The position numbers and the translations under genes were made by a program. The notes beneath the pieces were generated by a model. It had not been told where the DNA came from and did no database searches. It worked only from the letters and a program-made list of their open reading frames with translations. Below, one piece after another: positions 50,599-58,783 of a stretch of DNA of 64,000 nt (position 1 is its first letter; each line of letters begins with the position of its first letter). The DNA comes from Pseudoruegeria sp. SHC-113. GTDB lineage: Bacteria > Pseudomonadota > Alphaproteobacteria > Rhodobacterales > Rhodobacteraceae. The stretch is taken from contig NZ_JAHUBR010000001.1 of NCBI RefSeq assembly GCF_025376885.1, positions 868,001 to 932,000 on the forward strand, in the 5' to 3' direction.

Positions 50599-51917
50599 CA
50601 GGCGGCGTCCTCGGTCTTGGGCGTCAGCAGGCTGGCCAGCGCGCCAAGCCCGTCATGGCGCAGGTCGATGTCCATCCCGTCCTCGCCCACCGTGACCCGC
50701 GCCACCAAGAGCTGCACGACGCGCGCCTGTTCGGCCGGGATCAGCGCGGCCCACATGTCGTCGAACTGGCCAAGCGTGGCGACGACGGTGTTCTCGTCGA
50801 GATCCGGGCGCTCCTTCCTCAGCGCCCGCGCCGTGCGCGCCACGATCTCTGGCGTGCGCAGCATCCGCCGCACTTCCGCGATCACAGCCTCCTCGACCAT
50901 CGCCGCCGGCAGCCGCTGCGGCCCGCGCAGTTCGGCCCTTGGCTGGCTACGGATCACGTCCATCGAGGTGTAGTAGCAATAGCGCTTGCCCTTGCGCTTG
51001 GTGTGATGCGGCGTCATCGCGGCGCCGGTCTGGGTGAAGATCAGCCCGCGCAACAGGGCCGGCGCGGCTGCCCGGGTTCGTCCGGCGCGTGCGTGCGTGT
51101 TGCCCTTCAGAACGGCATGGGCGGCTTCCCACAGCTCCGGACTGATGATCGCCTCATGCACGCCGGGATGGACCGCGCCCTTGTGGGTGATCTCGCCGCG
51201 GTAGATGCGGTTGTGCAGGAGCTTGTAGAGCGCGCCCCGGTCGATGGGCCGTCCGCGCTTGGAGCGGATGCCGCGCGCGTCGAGTTCGCGCACGACCGAG
51301 GCGGTGGTCTCGGACCGCGCGAAGAGCTCGAATATGGTGCGCACGTTCTCGGCCTCGGCCGGGTTGATGACCAGCTTGCGGTCGATGGCGTCATAGCCGA
51401 GCGGGACGAAGCCGCCCATCCACATGCCCTTCTTCTTCGAGGCTGCGACCTTGTCGCGGATCCGCTCGCCGATCACCTCGCGCTCGAACTGGGCGAAGCT
51501 GAGCAGGATGTTGAGCGTCAGGCGCCCCATGGAGGTGGTGGTGTTGAAGGACTGGGTGACGGACACGAAGGTCACCCCATGGCGGTCGAAGATCTCGACC
51601 AGCTTCGAGAAATCCATCAGCGCGCGGCTGAGCCGGTCGATCTTGTAGACAACCACCACGTCCACCAGCCCGTCCTCGATGTCGTCGATCAGCTGTGCCA
51701 GCGCGGGACGGTCCAGCGTGCCGCCGGAGAATCCGCCATCGTCGTAACGTTCCCGCAGACACGCCCAGCCCTCGGCGCGCTGGCTGGCGATATAGGCTTC
51801 GCAGGCCTCGCGTTGGGCATCGAGGCTGTTGAACTCCATGTCGAGCCCTTCTTCGCTCGACTTGCGGGTATAGATGGCGCAGCGCAGGCGGCGCGCAGGC
51901 GTTTGTCGTGCGGTCAT
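50598..51917 (-). CDS. Large serine recombinase
   Basis: 439-aa site-specific recombinase. The catalytic N domain has CAIYTRKSSEEG with the active serine, YDDGGFSGGTLDRPAL, VYKIDRLSRALMDF and the E-helix region. A Recombinase domain follows (GFVPLGYDAIDRKL to about residue 250), then a zinc-ribbon-like/coiled-coil part. It probably integrates and excises the element. ATG 51917 overlaps the upstream gene by 4 bp; the much longer open frame upstream is a shadow. Confidence 0.93.
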   Translation of the reverse strand: MTARQTPARRLRCAIYTRKSSEEGLDMEFNSLDAQREACEAYIASQRAEGWACLRERYDDGGFSGGTLDRPALAQLIDDIEDGLVDVVVVYKIDRLSRALMDFSKLVEIFDRHGVTFVSVTQSFNTTTSMGRLTLNILLSFAQFEREVIGERIRDKVAASKKKGMWMGGFVPLGYDAIDRKLVINPAEAENVRTIFELFARSETTASVVRELDARGIRSKRGRPIDRGALYKLLHNRIYRGEITHKGAVHPGVHEAIISPELWEAAHAVLKGNTHARAGRTRAAAPALLRGLIFTQTGAAMTPHHTKRKGKRYCYYTSMDVIRSQPRAELRGPQRLPAAMVEEAVIAEVRRMLRTPEIVARTARALRKERPDLDENTVVATLGQFDDMWAALIPAEQARVVQLLVARVTVGEDGMDIDLRHDGLGALASLLTPKTEDAA

Positions 51918-52390
51918 TTCACCCCTCCCGTCCGGTCGAGGCCGAAGAAGCGCCAGCCGTTCCAGTTCACGCCGGTGATGGCGCGCACGGCGGCCGAGAG
52001 CGACTTGAAGCGGCGCCCCCGCCATTCGAACCCGTCCGCCAGCACGGTGACGACATGCTCTTCGCCTTCCCATTCGCGCACCAGCTTGGTGCCGGGGGCG
52101 GGCTTGCGCGGGTCCGAGACCAGGCCGCCCAGCTTGCCGGCGGCGACCTCCTCGGCCAGCACGTCGAGTGTGCGCCGCGTCTCGCGCCCCAGCCCGCCGA
52201 GGGCCAGCTCCTGGATGCGGTAGCCAAGCCGAAGCTCGAGGTTGCCGCGGCTGCCATTCGGCGCGGGCGCATCGAACAGCGCCTCCCACTTCTCGCGCAA
52301 CTGCGCCACGCTCATCGCCCGCAGGGCCATCAGTTCCGCCAGGACGTCGGGCCGTCCCGCCGCGCTTCCATTCGATCTTGTGTGTCTCAT
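51914..52390 (-). CDS. DUF2924 family protein
   Basis: 158-aa protein of the DUF2924 family that accompanies serine recombinases in alphaproteobacterial prophages. Typical parts are LRAMSVAQLREKWEALFD, LELRLGYRIQELALGG and the C-terminal GTKLVREWEGEEHVVTVL with FEWRGRRFKSLSAAVRAITG. The last part resembles a small DNA-binding domain. It overlaps both neighbours by 4 bp. The biochemical role is unknown, perhaps assisting recombination. Confidence 0.85.
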   Translation of the reverse strand: MRHTRSNGSAAGRPDVLAELMALRAMSVAQLREKWEALFDAPAPNGSRGNLELRLGYRIQELALGGLGRETRRTLDVLAEEVAAGKLGGLVSDPRKPAPGTKLVREWEGEEHVVTVLADGFEWRGRRFKSLSAAVRAITGVNWNGWRFFGLDRTGGVK

Positions 52391-52605
52391 TCTTCGCCTC
52401 CAACTCGGTTTCGCAACTGCCTCCGACGACGGCGTCTGAGGGCGAGAATGTCCAGCGAACTGTCTGGGTGCGCGGAAGAATTATCCTGAGGTTTCGGTGG
52501 GTTGGCGCGCATAATGGCGCCTGCGAGGATCTCGGCCAGCTCAGCGAGCCGCTGGCTGGTCGTGAGCGTCTCGGCGGGCGGCGCGAAGGACAAATCGTCG
52601 GGCAT
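52387..52605 (-). CDS. Small hypothetical protein, first gene of the recombinase operon
   Basis: 72-aa protein with an N-terminal helix (SQRLAELAEILAGAIMRA) and a strongly basic stretch near the C terminus (LALRRRRRRQLRNR). AGGAGG lies upstream of ATG 52605 and its stop overlaps DUF2924 by 4 bp. No family recognised; size and charge would suit a nucleic-acid-binding accessory. Confidence 0.65.
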   Translation of the reverse strand: MPDDLSFAPPAETLTTSQRLAELAEILAGAIMRANPPKPQDNSSAHPDSSLDILALRRRRRRQLRNRVGGEE

Positions 52606-52929
52606 GGGGAGCGAACCTCCTGAGGCAGTTTGCTCCGTGTTCGCCGCGCGAGGGGACGGATTTCAAGGGAAATCAGAGGGTTGTCGCAGGGATGCGAATT
52701 TGCGCGAAGCGCGTAGTATGTACAGCCTTGGGGATGATCCACGTTGGTCGTTTCTGGAGATCGCTTCGCAAGAGAAAGCTCCGATGTGACATGAATAACC
52801 ACCAAAAAAGATCACGAAACACCACCAGTTTACCCCAAAATATACCACCAAAAAAATCCCCAAATTGCGGGAGATTTATGATACGCAGTCAAGCAAATTG
52901 GCCTCGTCAACACCACTGAGGACAATCCA
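52606..52929. other. 324-bp divergent control region between recombinase operon and cargo genes
   Basis: No supported gene. It is AT-richer than the rest of the window, especially 52790-52905. It separates two divergent operons and contains the 23-bp-spaced repeat array at 52798-52866. Confidence 0.6.
52798..52866. repeat. Three ACCACCA repeats at exact 23-bp spacing (iteron-like)
   Basis: ACCACCA begins at 52798, 52821 and 52844; the first and third copies extend to ACCACCAAAAAA. The rest of each unit is AT-rich and diverged. The constant spacing of about two helical turns implies binding of a protein on one DNA face. Confidence 0.7.
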
Positions 52930-53277
52930 ATGCAAACACAAACGAACGATCAGATGACTGTCACGATCACCGCACATGCCAACCAGCGCATCGCCCAGCG
53001 AGGCATCTGCCGCAAGGCGTTAAACCTTGTAGCTCTTTATGGACATGACACCCCGGCACGTAACGGGAGCAAAGCGCGCGAGATTCGCGTGTCGCAGTTC
53101 TCGGAACTGTATGAGTTGGGATTCGCCGTCACCACTATCGAGAAAGCATTGCGCATCCGCGCGATCATCACTCGCGATGAAAAGGTGCAAACCTGCTATC
53201 ACAGGCCTCCGGAGAAGCACGCGCGCCCGCGCCGGTCCAAACAAGTACGTTCGTTGCGCCCGAACTGGAGGGGCTGA
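52930..53277 (+). CDS. DUF4258-like small protein
   Basis: 115-aa protein. TITAHANQRIAQRGICRKAL followed by YGHDTPARNGSKAREI fits the DUF4258 pattern (S-x-H-A-x-x-R-x-x-x-R-G-I), a fold related to RelE/BrnT-type RNases, but catalytic residues cannot be assigned. The tail is basic. TGAGGA precedes ATG 52930. It lies 2 bp before the 603-aa gene, so the two probably form one unit. Confidence 0.6.
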   Translation: MQTQTNDQMTVTITAHANQRIAQRGICRKALNLVALYGHDTPARNGSKAREIRVSQFSELYELGFAVTTIEKALRIRAIITRDEKVQTCYHRPPEKHARPRRSKQVRSLRPNWRG

Positions 53278-53279
53278 CC

Positions 53280-55091
53280 ATGTCGAGCCGTATCATCGAT
53301 GCAAGAAACCGTTTTTCGGGAACACAAAAACCCGCCGGCAAGCAACAGATCGAGGCCGACTTGCAGGAGCGCCGCGCCCGACAGCAAAGAGAGGCTCGCA
53401 AGCTGCGGGGTCATCTCAAGGCAACGCCGAGGCTCCCGGTGGAAGATCGTAGCGCCATTGCACGAAACCTGGGGCGTGTCATAGAACGCGTCCCCGGCGA
53501 AAAACCGACGCTCACGGTCCGGCAGTTTCTGTTTTCTGCCTTTGGCGAGGATGAAGCGGTGTCGAAAGAGAAGAAGCGCAAGCGATACTTCCGGTTCGAC
53601 GGCGAACAACTGGACGGCGATCTCAACGCCTCGGGCGCGACATTCCTCCGGCTCAGCGAGCACCTTGCCGACTTCCTGAACCCGGAATTCGACGTTGAGA
53701 TGCGGCGCGACCAGATGCTCTTGGCCGTGTGTGACGGAACATCGTTTTACGGACCGTCCCGTCCACGCCTCAAGGCCGACGTGCCGCTGTTCGAGAAGTT
53801 TCGCGATGTGATGCAGCGGTTCGTGGACCGGATCGCGCGGGAAACCGACGTGATCGCGTATTTCGACGAGGTTCGGAACTACTCGATCCGAAATCACCCG
53901 CACACGATGCATGACTGCGCGCCGGAAGTGCTGGCCAATCTGCATAGACAGACCTTTCCCGTTGATCGCTTCGAGCACCTTCCCGGCGACGAAGAGGGCA
54001 CCGTATATGAGGAATACAGCCGGCTGCGCCTTGCCGGGTTCGACATCCAGGCGGAAGGAGTGTCTCTCCTCTATCCGAAAATTCGTTTGGCACGAATCTA
54101 TGTGCCGCGCCCGGTGCTTTGCCTGCCGGCCTATGTGCCGACCGCGAAGCTCGAGGAACTTCGGACCCGCGCGTTGACAGAGGCCGAGTTGAAAGAGGCG
54201 CTGGACCGCTACGAACCTAAATCGTATGCCGACAAGACCGATGACGACATCAGGAAGCACGCTATCCAGGAATGGCGTAATCGGCGCGAGCATGAGATGT
54301 GGCGCGCCGCCATCCGCGAGGCAGGGCTTGACCCGGACAACATGGATTGGCATGGGTTCGAGGACGAGCTGGATGGCGAAGCCCTGCACGGTGCCGCATG
54401 GCATACCTTCTGGCAGGCGATGAGTGTGGACATGCATTTGGTCGCCGACGGCCGCCCGGAAGCCTTGCGTCTCGGCTTGTCCTTTTCGTCGCTGCAATAC
54501 CCACACTGGACGGATGCCGCGAAGGATCTCGCGAAGCCAGCCGACGACGATTTGCCAGATAAGGAAAAAGTCAATTGCGTCTGGTTTGACGAAAACCCTG
54601 AAGACCCTTTTGTCCCTTGGTTCCCGGTCGGCGATAGAAGCTATGTCTGCCGTGGATGGAAGCACAACTGGGGGGCTGACGTCGGCCGGGAGGCGGACTT
54701 TGAACCCGCGCTGCCGGACTACGTTGACGGATTGGCGGAGGAGCCACTCTGGCCGCTTCAGGGCGCGCAGATCTGGCAGCTGCTGACTATGAAGTTGAAG
54801 GATTGGCAGGCGTTTCATCATTCAGTCGGCCTGAAGCACCGGGCGGAAAATGAACCGCCCAGCCTTCGCCCGCTGTTCGACGCCCCAAAAAGATGGGCGC
54901 AGGCACCGGATGGATCACTTGCCGCCGCGATGCTCTCCAGCCTCGCTTTTGGCGAAGGCCCGGAGCGGCTGGACGACAAGTTCATCGCGCAGGTCAACAA
55001 GATGGTTCGCTGCTTTCGGGACATGAAAGAGGGTCTGGCCGGCGATTTCGAGGACGCCTTGGTCAAACACGGATATCATCCGGACCGTTGA
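53280..55091 (+). CDS. Large protein of unknown function, cargo candidate
   Basis: 603-aa soluble protein with no signal peptide or membrane helix and no motif I recognise. The N-terminal ~60 residues are very basic and helical (QQIEADLQERRARQQREARK). The central and C-terminal parts are rich in Trp, Asp and His, with HPHTMHDC, YPKIRLARIYVPRP and ADVGREADFEP. It follows the DUF4258-like gene after 2 bp. Position between integrase and repressor is typical of prophage accessory genes. Confidence 0.75.
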   Translation: MSSRIIDARNRFSGTQKPAGKQQIEADLQERRARQQREARKLRGHLKATPRLPVEDRSAIARNLGRVIERVPGEKPTLTVRQFLFSAFGEDEAVSKEKKRKRYFRFDGEQLDGDLNASGATFLRLSEHLADFLNPEFDVEMRRDQMLLAVCDGTSFYGPSRPRLKADVPLFEKFRDVMQRFVDRIARETDVIAYFDEVRNYSIRNHPHTMHDCAPEVLANLHRQTFPVDRFEHLPGDEEGTVYEEYSRLRLAGFDIQAEGVSLLYPKIRLARIYVPRPVLCLPAYVPTAKLEELRTRALTEAELKEALDRYEPKSYADKTDDDIRKHAIQEWRNRREHEMWRAAIREAGLDPDNMDWHGFEDELDGEALHGAAWHTFWQAMSVDMHLVADGRPEALRLGLSFSSLQYPHWTDAAKDLAKPADDDLPDKEKVNCVWFDENPEDPFVPWFPVGDRSYVCRGWKHNWGADVGREADFEPALPDYVDGLAEEPLWPLQGAQIWQLLTMKLKDWQAFHHSVGLKHRAENEPPSLRPLFDAPKRWAQAPDGSLAAAMLSSLAFGEGPERLDDKFIAQVNKMVRCFRDMKEGLAGDFEDALVKHGYHPDR

Positions 55092-55122
55092 GGTTCAGCG
55101 AAGCAAGCTAATTGCGATCACC

Positions 55123-55800
55123 TCAAATCTCCCGCGCGAACCAACGAATGCGGCCGACGATGTGGATTTCGTCGGCCGTTCGTTCATAGGGGCTGTAGAC
55201 GGGATTGTCGGAGATGACGCGCACGGCGGGCGGGTCGCTGTTGGGGATGTGCTCGAGCCGCTTGGCGACCAGCCCCATGCCGTCGTCGAGCACGAAGATG
55301 CCGGGCGGGTTGGGGGTGCGGCGGGCCATGTCGACCAGCACCGTGTCGCCGCTCAAAAGCGTCGGCGCCATGCTGTCGCCCTCCACATGCATGATGCGCA
55401 GCTGCGAGGGGCTGGCGCCGAGGCTGCCCTTTATCCAGGAGCGGCGGAAGTGATAGGCGCGGCCGGCGCTGTCCTCGTGATCCTGCACCACCGCGCCGCC
55501 GCCCATGGACGGGCGCGGGCTCGCGTGGGCGATGGAGACGAAGGCCTCGTCGGGGTTCTCGATGAAGGGGGGCGTGCCCTCGACATCGCCGATGCCGTGG
55601 ATCAGCCAGTCGCGCTCCACCTTCAGAACCTGCGCGACGGCGCCGAGGCGTTCGACGTTCGGACGGGTCGAACGGCCCCGCAGGATGTCGTAGACGAAGG
55701 AGCGATTGACCCCGGCCATCTCGGCCACATGCGCGGGGCTGAGCCCGAGCTGGTGCGCGCGGGCCCTGAGACGGTCGGCCAATGTGTGATGCAAGGTCAT
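55123..55800 (-). CDS. CI/LexA-like phage repressor, XRE HTH with S24 peptidase domain
   Basis: 225-aa repressor. The N-terminal HTH is LADRLRARAHQLGLSPAHVA then AGVNRSFVYDILRGRST. The C-terminal S24 self-cleavage domain has EGDSMAPTLLSGD with the catalytic Ser and VAKRLEHIP with the Lys; a cleavage AG-type site is expected in the linker. ATG 55800 (MTLHHTLADRL) is the family-like start. It is divergent from the early operon at 55911, the normal lysogeny switch layout. Confidence 0.9.
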   Translation of the reverse strand: MTLHHTLADRLRARAHQLGLSPAHVAEMAGVNRSFVYDILRGRSTRPNVERLGAVAQVLKVERDWLIHGIGDVEGTPPFIENPDEAFVSIAHASPRPSMGGGAVVQDHEDSAGRAYHFRRSWIKGSLGASPSQLRIMHVEGDSMAPTLLSGDTVLVDMARRTPNPPGIFVLDDGMGLVAKRLEHIPNSDPPAVRVISDNPVYSPYERTADEIHIVGRIRWFAREI

Positions 55801-55910
55801 GTTGTCCCCAGCGAGTTGTGGATGAAATAGGATAAAACAGGATTGATCGTGAGGCGTCAAGCGAATAGGAACAAAGGGTAAACAATCGGGGCGGGATTCG
55901 GAGGGCGCGC
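55801..55910. promoter_or_regulatory. Lysogeny-switch intergenic region
   Basis: 110-bp divergent region between the repressor and the early operon. It contains GGATAAAACA (55830-55839) and GGGTAAACAA (55876-55885), which may be related repressor operators. No clear dyad was found. Confidence 0.4.
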
Positions 55911-56594
55911 GTGCATATCGAGAAGCTGTATTTCACGCTGCCCGAGATCCTGGAGCGCTGGTCGATCAGCGAGGATGACCTCATCTATCTCGCCGAGAAT
56001 GACAGGCTGCGGCTGTCGGTTCGGGTGTTCGGCGTGCCGATCGAGTTCGGCGATTTCGAAGAGACGCCGGAGGGGGAGCATTTCCCGGTGCCGTGGGAGC
56101 AGACCCGCTTCAACGGCCTGCTGGATCTGCATGCGCAGGACGTCTTTCAACTGTTCCGCTGTGGCCAGATCCATGTGAGCTCGTTCCGCACGGACCGGGC
56201 TGGCTACTCGTTCGTGCAGGACGGCGCGGAGCCGGTTCTGGTGCTGATCGGGGATCTCCTGTTGCGGCGGGATGAACGAGACCGCTTTGAAATCCAATCC
56301 GGATTCTCCGGCCGTTCGGAGGCTGGCGAAGAGAACACCTTCATCGTCTCTGCTGACTACCAGGACGTGCGCTGCAACGGCTACCGCTTCAAGCTGGGCC
56401 CGATCCAGGCCGAGGTGGTGCGCGCGCTGCACGCGGCCGCCCAAGCCGGCGAGCCCTGGCAGAACGGCAAGGCGATCCTCAGCATGGCCGGCTCGAAGAG
56501 CCTGCGCATGGCCGACGTGTTCAAGTCGAAGAAGAACTGGCGCCAGCTGATCCGCTCGGACCGCAAGGGTGGTTATCGCCTGAACGTCGACTGA
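55911..56594 (+). CDS. Prophage early protein of unknown function
   Basis: 227-aa protein starting at GTG 55911 after GAGG. N-terminal residues FTLPEILERWSISEDDLIYL look like a winged or MerR-like HTH, and the C terminus (QNGKAILSMAGSKSLRMADVF then KKNWRQLIRSDRKGGYRL) resembles a DNA-binding module. It is transcribed away from the repressor. Probably a regulator or host-takeover protein; the family is not recognised. Confidence 0.7.
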   Translation: MHIEKLYFTLPEILERWSISEDDLIYLAENDRLRLSVRVFGVPIEFGDFEETPEGEHFPVPWEQTRFNGLLDLHAQDVFQLFRCGQIHVSSFRTDRAGYSFVQDGAEPVLVLIGDLLLRRDERDRFEIQSGFSGRSEAGEENTFIVSADYQDVRCNGYRFKLGPIQAEVVRALHAAAQAGEPWQNGKAILSMAGSKSLRMADVFKSKKNWRQLIRSDRKGGYRLNVD

Positions 56595-56637
56595 AACGCC
56601 TCTTCCCCTCGCGATCCGACTCGCGGATTGCTCCAAA

Positions 56638-56756
56638 GGGGGATCGGCAGGGGGATGGTGGGGGATCACCCATCCCCCACCTGACCGGAAACCCCACTGC
56701 CGCAAGGCGCAAGTGATCCCCCTCCGCATCCCCCGATGATCCTGACGACATCCCCC
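56638..56756. repeat. Array of seven exact GGGGGAT motifs with a central perfect dyad
   Basis: Forward copies start at 56638, 56650 and 56660; inverted copies (ATCCCCC) at 56672, 56716, 56728 and 56750. Copies three and four form GGTGGGGGAT-CACCC-ATCCCCCACC (56657-56681) with perfect 10-bp arms. It fills the gap before the excisionase-like gene. Candidate operator array or replication origin. Confidence 0.75.
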
Positions 56757-56805
56757 AGCGGGATTTGGCATCACTTCCCCGAAGCCATCAACGAGGGGTA
56801 GCACG

Positions 56806-57012
56806 ATGCGGAAACCACAATGTCTCAACCAGAAGGAACTCGCCCGGCGCTGGACCATCTCCCACCGAACGCTGGAGCGTTGGCGGTGGGCGGGTGAAGG
56901 CCCGGCCTACATGAAGATCGGCGGCCGGGTGGTTTACCGGCTCGAGGACATCATCGCCTTCGAGCAAGGCCAGTTGCAACAAACCGCCGACACCGCGCCG
57001 GGAGCGGCGTGA
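56806..57012 (+). CDS. Excisionase-like helix-turn-helix protein
   Basis: 68-aa MerR/HTH_17-type protein: LNQKELARRWTISHRTLERW then PAYMKIGGRVVYRLEDIIAFE, the winged-HTH layout of excisionases and small phage regulators. GAGGGG precedes ATG 56806. It starts a long coupled operon, with the next gene overlapping its stop. The adjacent GGGGGAT array is a plausible binding target. Confidence 0.85.
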   Translation: MRKPQCLNQKELARRWTISHRTLERWRWAGEGPAYMKIGGRVVYRLEDIIAFEQGQLQQTADTAPGAA

Positions 57013-57374
57013 TGGGACGCCTGTCGCCCATCACCGAGGCCGAGGTGGTACCGATCCACGGGTTGAACGGCCCCGGTCTCGACGAGGTCGGGCTCTGCGC
57101 CTGGATCGCGCAGGCCGAGCCCGGCGAGACGCTGGTCTATCACCGCGGCTTTCTCGCGGTGGATGCGACCTCGGTCGTCTCGCGGCTCTCGTCCGAGCAA
57201 CAACGCAGCCTGCAGCAGGTAGCGGCGGCGGCCATGCGCGCAGCGGACCAGGGGCTGGTGCATCTCGTGCAGACCCGGCTCGACCCCGACGAATTCGCCT
57301 ACATCGCCATCGCTCGACCCAGACCCGGCCCGCCCGGCGCGTCCCTGTCCATGCGGCTGCTCGAAGCGGCCTGA
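57012..57374 (+). CDS. Prophage hypothetical protein
   Basis: 121-aa class protein (120 aa from ATG 57012) with no recognised domain: LDEVGLCAWIAQAEPGETLV, YHRGFLAVDA and a C-terminal HLVQTRLDPDEFAYIAIAR. The start overlaps the previous stop by one base (TGATG). It is conserved-looking in composition with the module, but the function is unknown. Confidence 0.7.
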   Translation: MGRLSPITEAEVVPIHGLNGPGLDEVGLCAWIAQAEPGETLVYHRGFLAVDATSVVSRLSSEQQRSLQQVAAAAMRAADQGLVHLVQTRLDPDEFAYIAIARPRPGPPGASLSMRLLEAA

Positions 57375-57405
57375 CACCCATTCCCCCAAAAAACCGGAGA
57401 CACCC

Positions 57406-57894
57406 ATGCCATATCCCGAGAACACCCCGAGCATCGACGAGTTGCTCAACCTTCCCACCGGCGAGATTGCCCAGCTGCCGGTCGAACTGCTCGCCGTCCT
57501 GCAGCGCGAGATCGCCGAGGCCGCGCGCCAGATGCGCGCCGTCAGCGCCCGGTTCAACGCCGCGCTGGATGTCCGCTACGGCTCCCGCGCCGCCGAGGCC
57601 CGCCGCGCCTGCGGCAAGGACACCGGCACCGTGCGCATCGCCGATGGCGACTTTACCGTGGTCGCCGATTTGCCCAAGCGAGTGGATTGGGACCAGGAGC
57701 AACTTGCCGCCATGGTTGAGCGCATCCGCGCCGCGGGCGACGATCCCGCCCAATATGTCGATGTCACCTACAAGGTGCCCGAGCGCAAATACGCCGCCTG
57801 GCCCGAGGCGATCCGCGCCGGATTCGAGCCCGCCCGCACCGTGCGTCCGGGTGCGCTGAAGGTCGAGATCAAGCCGGAAGGGGCGGATCGATGA
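57406..57894 (+). CDS. Prophage hypothetical protein upstream of the Sak4-like ATPase
   Basis: 162-aa protein. The N-terminal half is predicted helical (VELLAVLQREIAEAARQMRA) and the C-terminal half includes IADGDFTVVADLPKRVDWDQ and YVDVTYKVPERKYAAWPE. Its stop overlaps the ATPase start by 4 bp, implying they act together. The family is not recognised. Confidence 0.72.
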   Translation: MPYPENTPSIDELLNLPTGEIAQLPVELLAVLQREIAEAARQMRAVSARFNAALDVRYGSRAAEARRACGKDTGTVRIADGDFTVVADLPKRVDWDQEQLAAMVERIRAAGDDPAQYVDVTYKVPERKYAAWPEAIRAGFEPARTVRPGALKVEIKPEGADR

Positions 57895-58769
57895 CCCTCC
57901 CAATCATCACCGCCGATCAGCGGCTGGCCGAGATGCGCGGCGTCAAGGCCGCGATCTTCGGAGCCAGCGGCGCGGGCAAGACCACACTTTTGCGCACGCT
58001 CAAGGCAAGCACGACGCTGTTCTTCGACCTCGAAGCGGGTGATCTCGCCGTCGAGGGGCTGGCCATCGACACGATCCGGCCGCGCACCTGGACCGAATGC
58101 CGGGATTTCGCGGTGTTCATCGGCGGAGCCAACCCGGCGCTGCGCGAGGACCAGCCCTACAGCCGGGCGCATTACGACGCGGTTTGCGAGAAGTTCGGCG
58201 ATCCGTCTGCGCTCGACAAGTACGACACGATCTTCGTCGACTCGATCACCGTCGCCGGGCGCCTCTGCTTCCAGTGGTGCAAGGGTCAGCCCGAGGCGCA
58301 TTCGGACAAGACCGGCAAGCCGGATGTGCGCGGCGCCTACGGGCTGCACGGGCGCGAGATGATCGCCTGGCTCACCCATCTGCAGCACACGCGGGCGAAG
58401 AACGTGATCTTCGTCGGCATCCTCGACGAGAAGCTCGACGACTTCAATCGCAAGGTCTTCGTGCCGCAGATCGAGGGCTCCAAGACCGGGCTGGAACTGC
58501 CCGGCATCGTCGACGAGGTGCTGACACTCACGTTGCTGCCAGATGACCAGGGTGTGCCCCGGCGGGTCTTCGTCTGCCAGACCCAGAACCCCTGGGGCTA
58601 TCCGGCCAAGGACCGCTCCGGTCGGCTGGAGATGCTCGAGCCCCCCGATCTCGGCCAACTCATCAAGAAGATCCGCCAGCCGCTTCCGATCGATGCACGT
58701 CCGCTTGTCACCGACGCGCCGCGCATCCCGGCGCCGGCAACGACCCCTCAATCCGATCCCACTAACTGA
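57891..58769 (+). CDS. Sak4-like (AAA_24, RecA-fold) phage recombination ATPase
   Basis: 292-aa P-loop ATPase. Walker A is FGASGAGKTTLLRT near residue 23, with DLEAGDLAV after it, and Walker B is YDTIFVDSITVAG near residue 110. This is the layout of the AAA_24/Sak4 family, which in phages works as a single-strand annealing protein with an SSB. The adjacent downstream gene encodes an SSB-like protein, supporting this assignment. Confidence 0.85.
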   Translation: MTLPIITADQRLAEMRGVKAAIFGASGAGKTTLLRTLKASTTLFFDLEAGDLAVEGLAIDTIRPRTWTECRDFAVFIGGANPALREDQPYSRAHYDAVCEKFGDPSALDKYDTIFVDSITVAGRLCFQWCKGQPEAHSDKTGKPDVRGAYGLHGREMIAWLTHLQHTRAKNVIFVGILDEKLDDFNRKVFVPQIEGSKTGLELPGIVDEVLTLTLLPDDQGVPRRVFVCQTQNPWGYPAKDRSGRLEMLEPPDLGQLIKKIRQPLPIDARPLVTDAPRIPAPATTPQSDPTN

Positions 58770-58783
58770 AAGGACCCCACACC

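Noticed and set aside
50598-52805. 735-aa version of the recombinase
   Set aside because: The N-terminal ~296 residues run antisense-like through DUF2924 and the 72-aa gene in another frame; the family start is ATG 51917.
52663-52863. 66-aa minus-strand frame starting MGIFLVVYFGVNWWCF
   Set aside because: It is the translation of the AT-rich ACCACCA repeat array and has no ribosome binding site.
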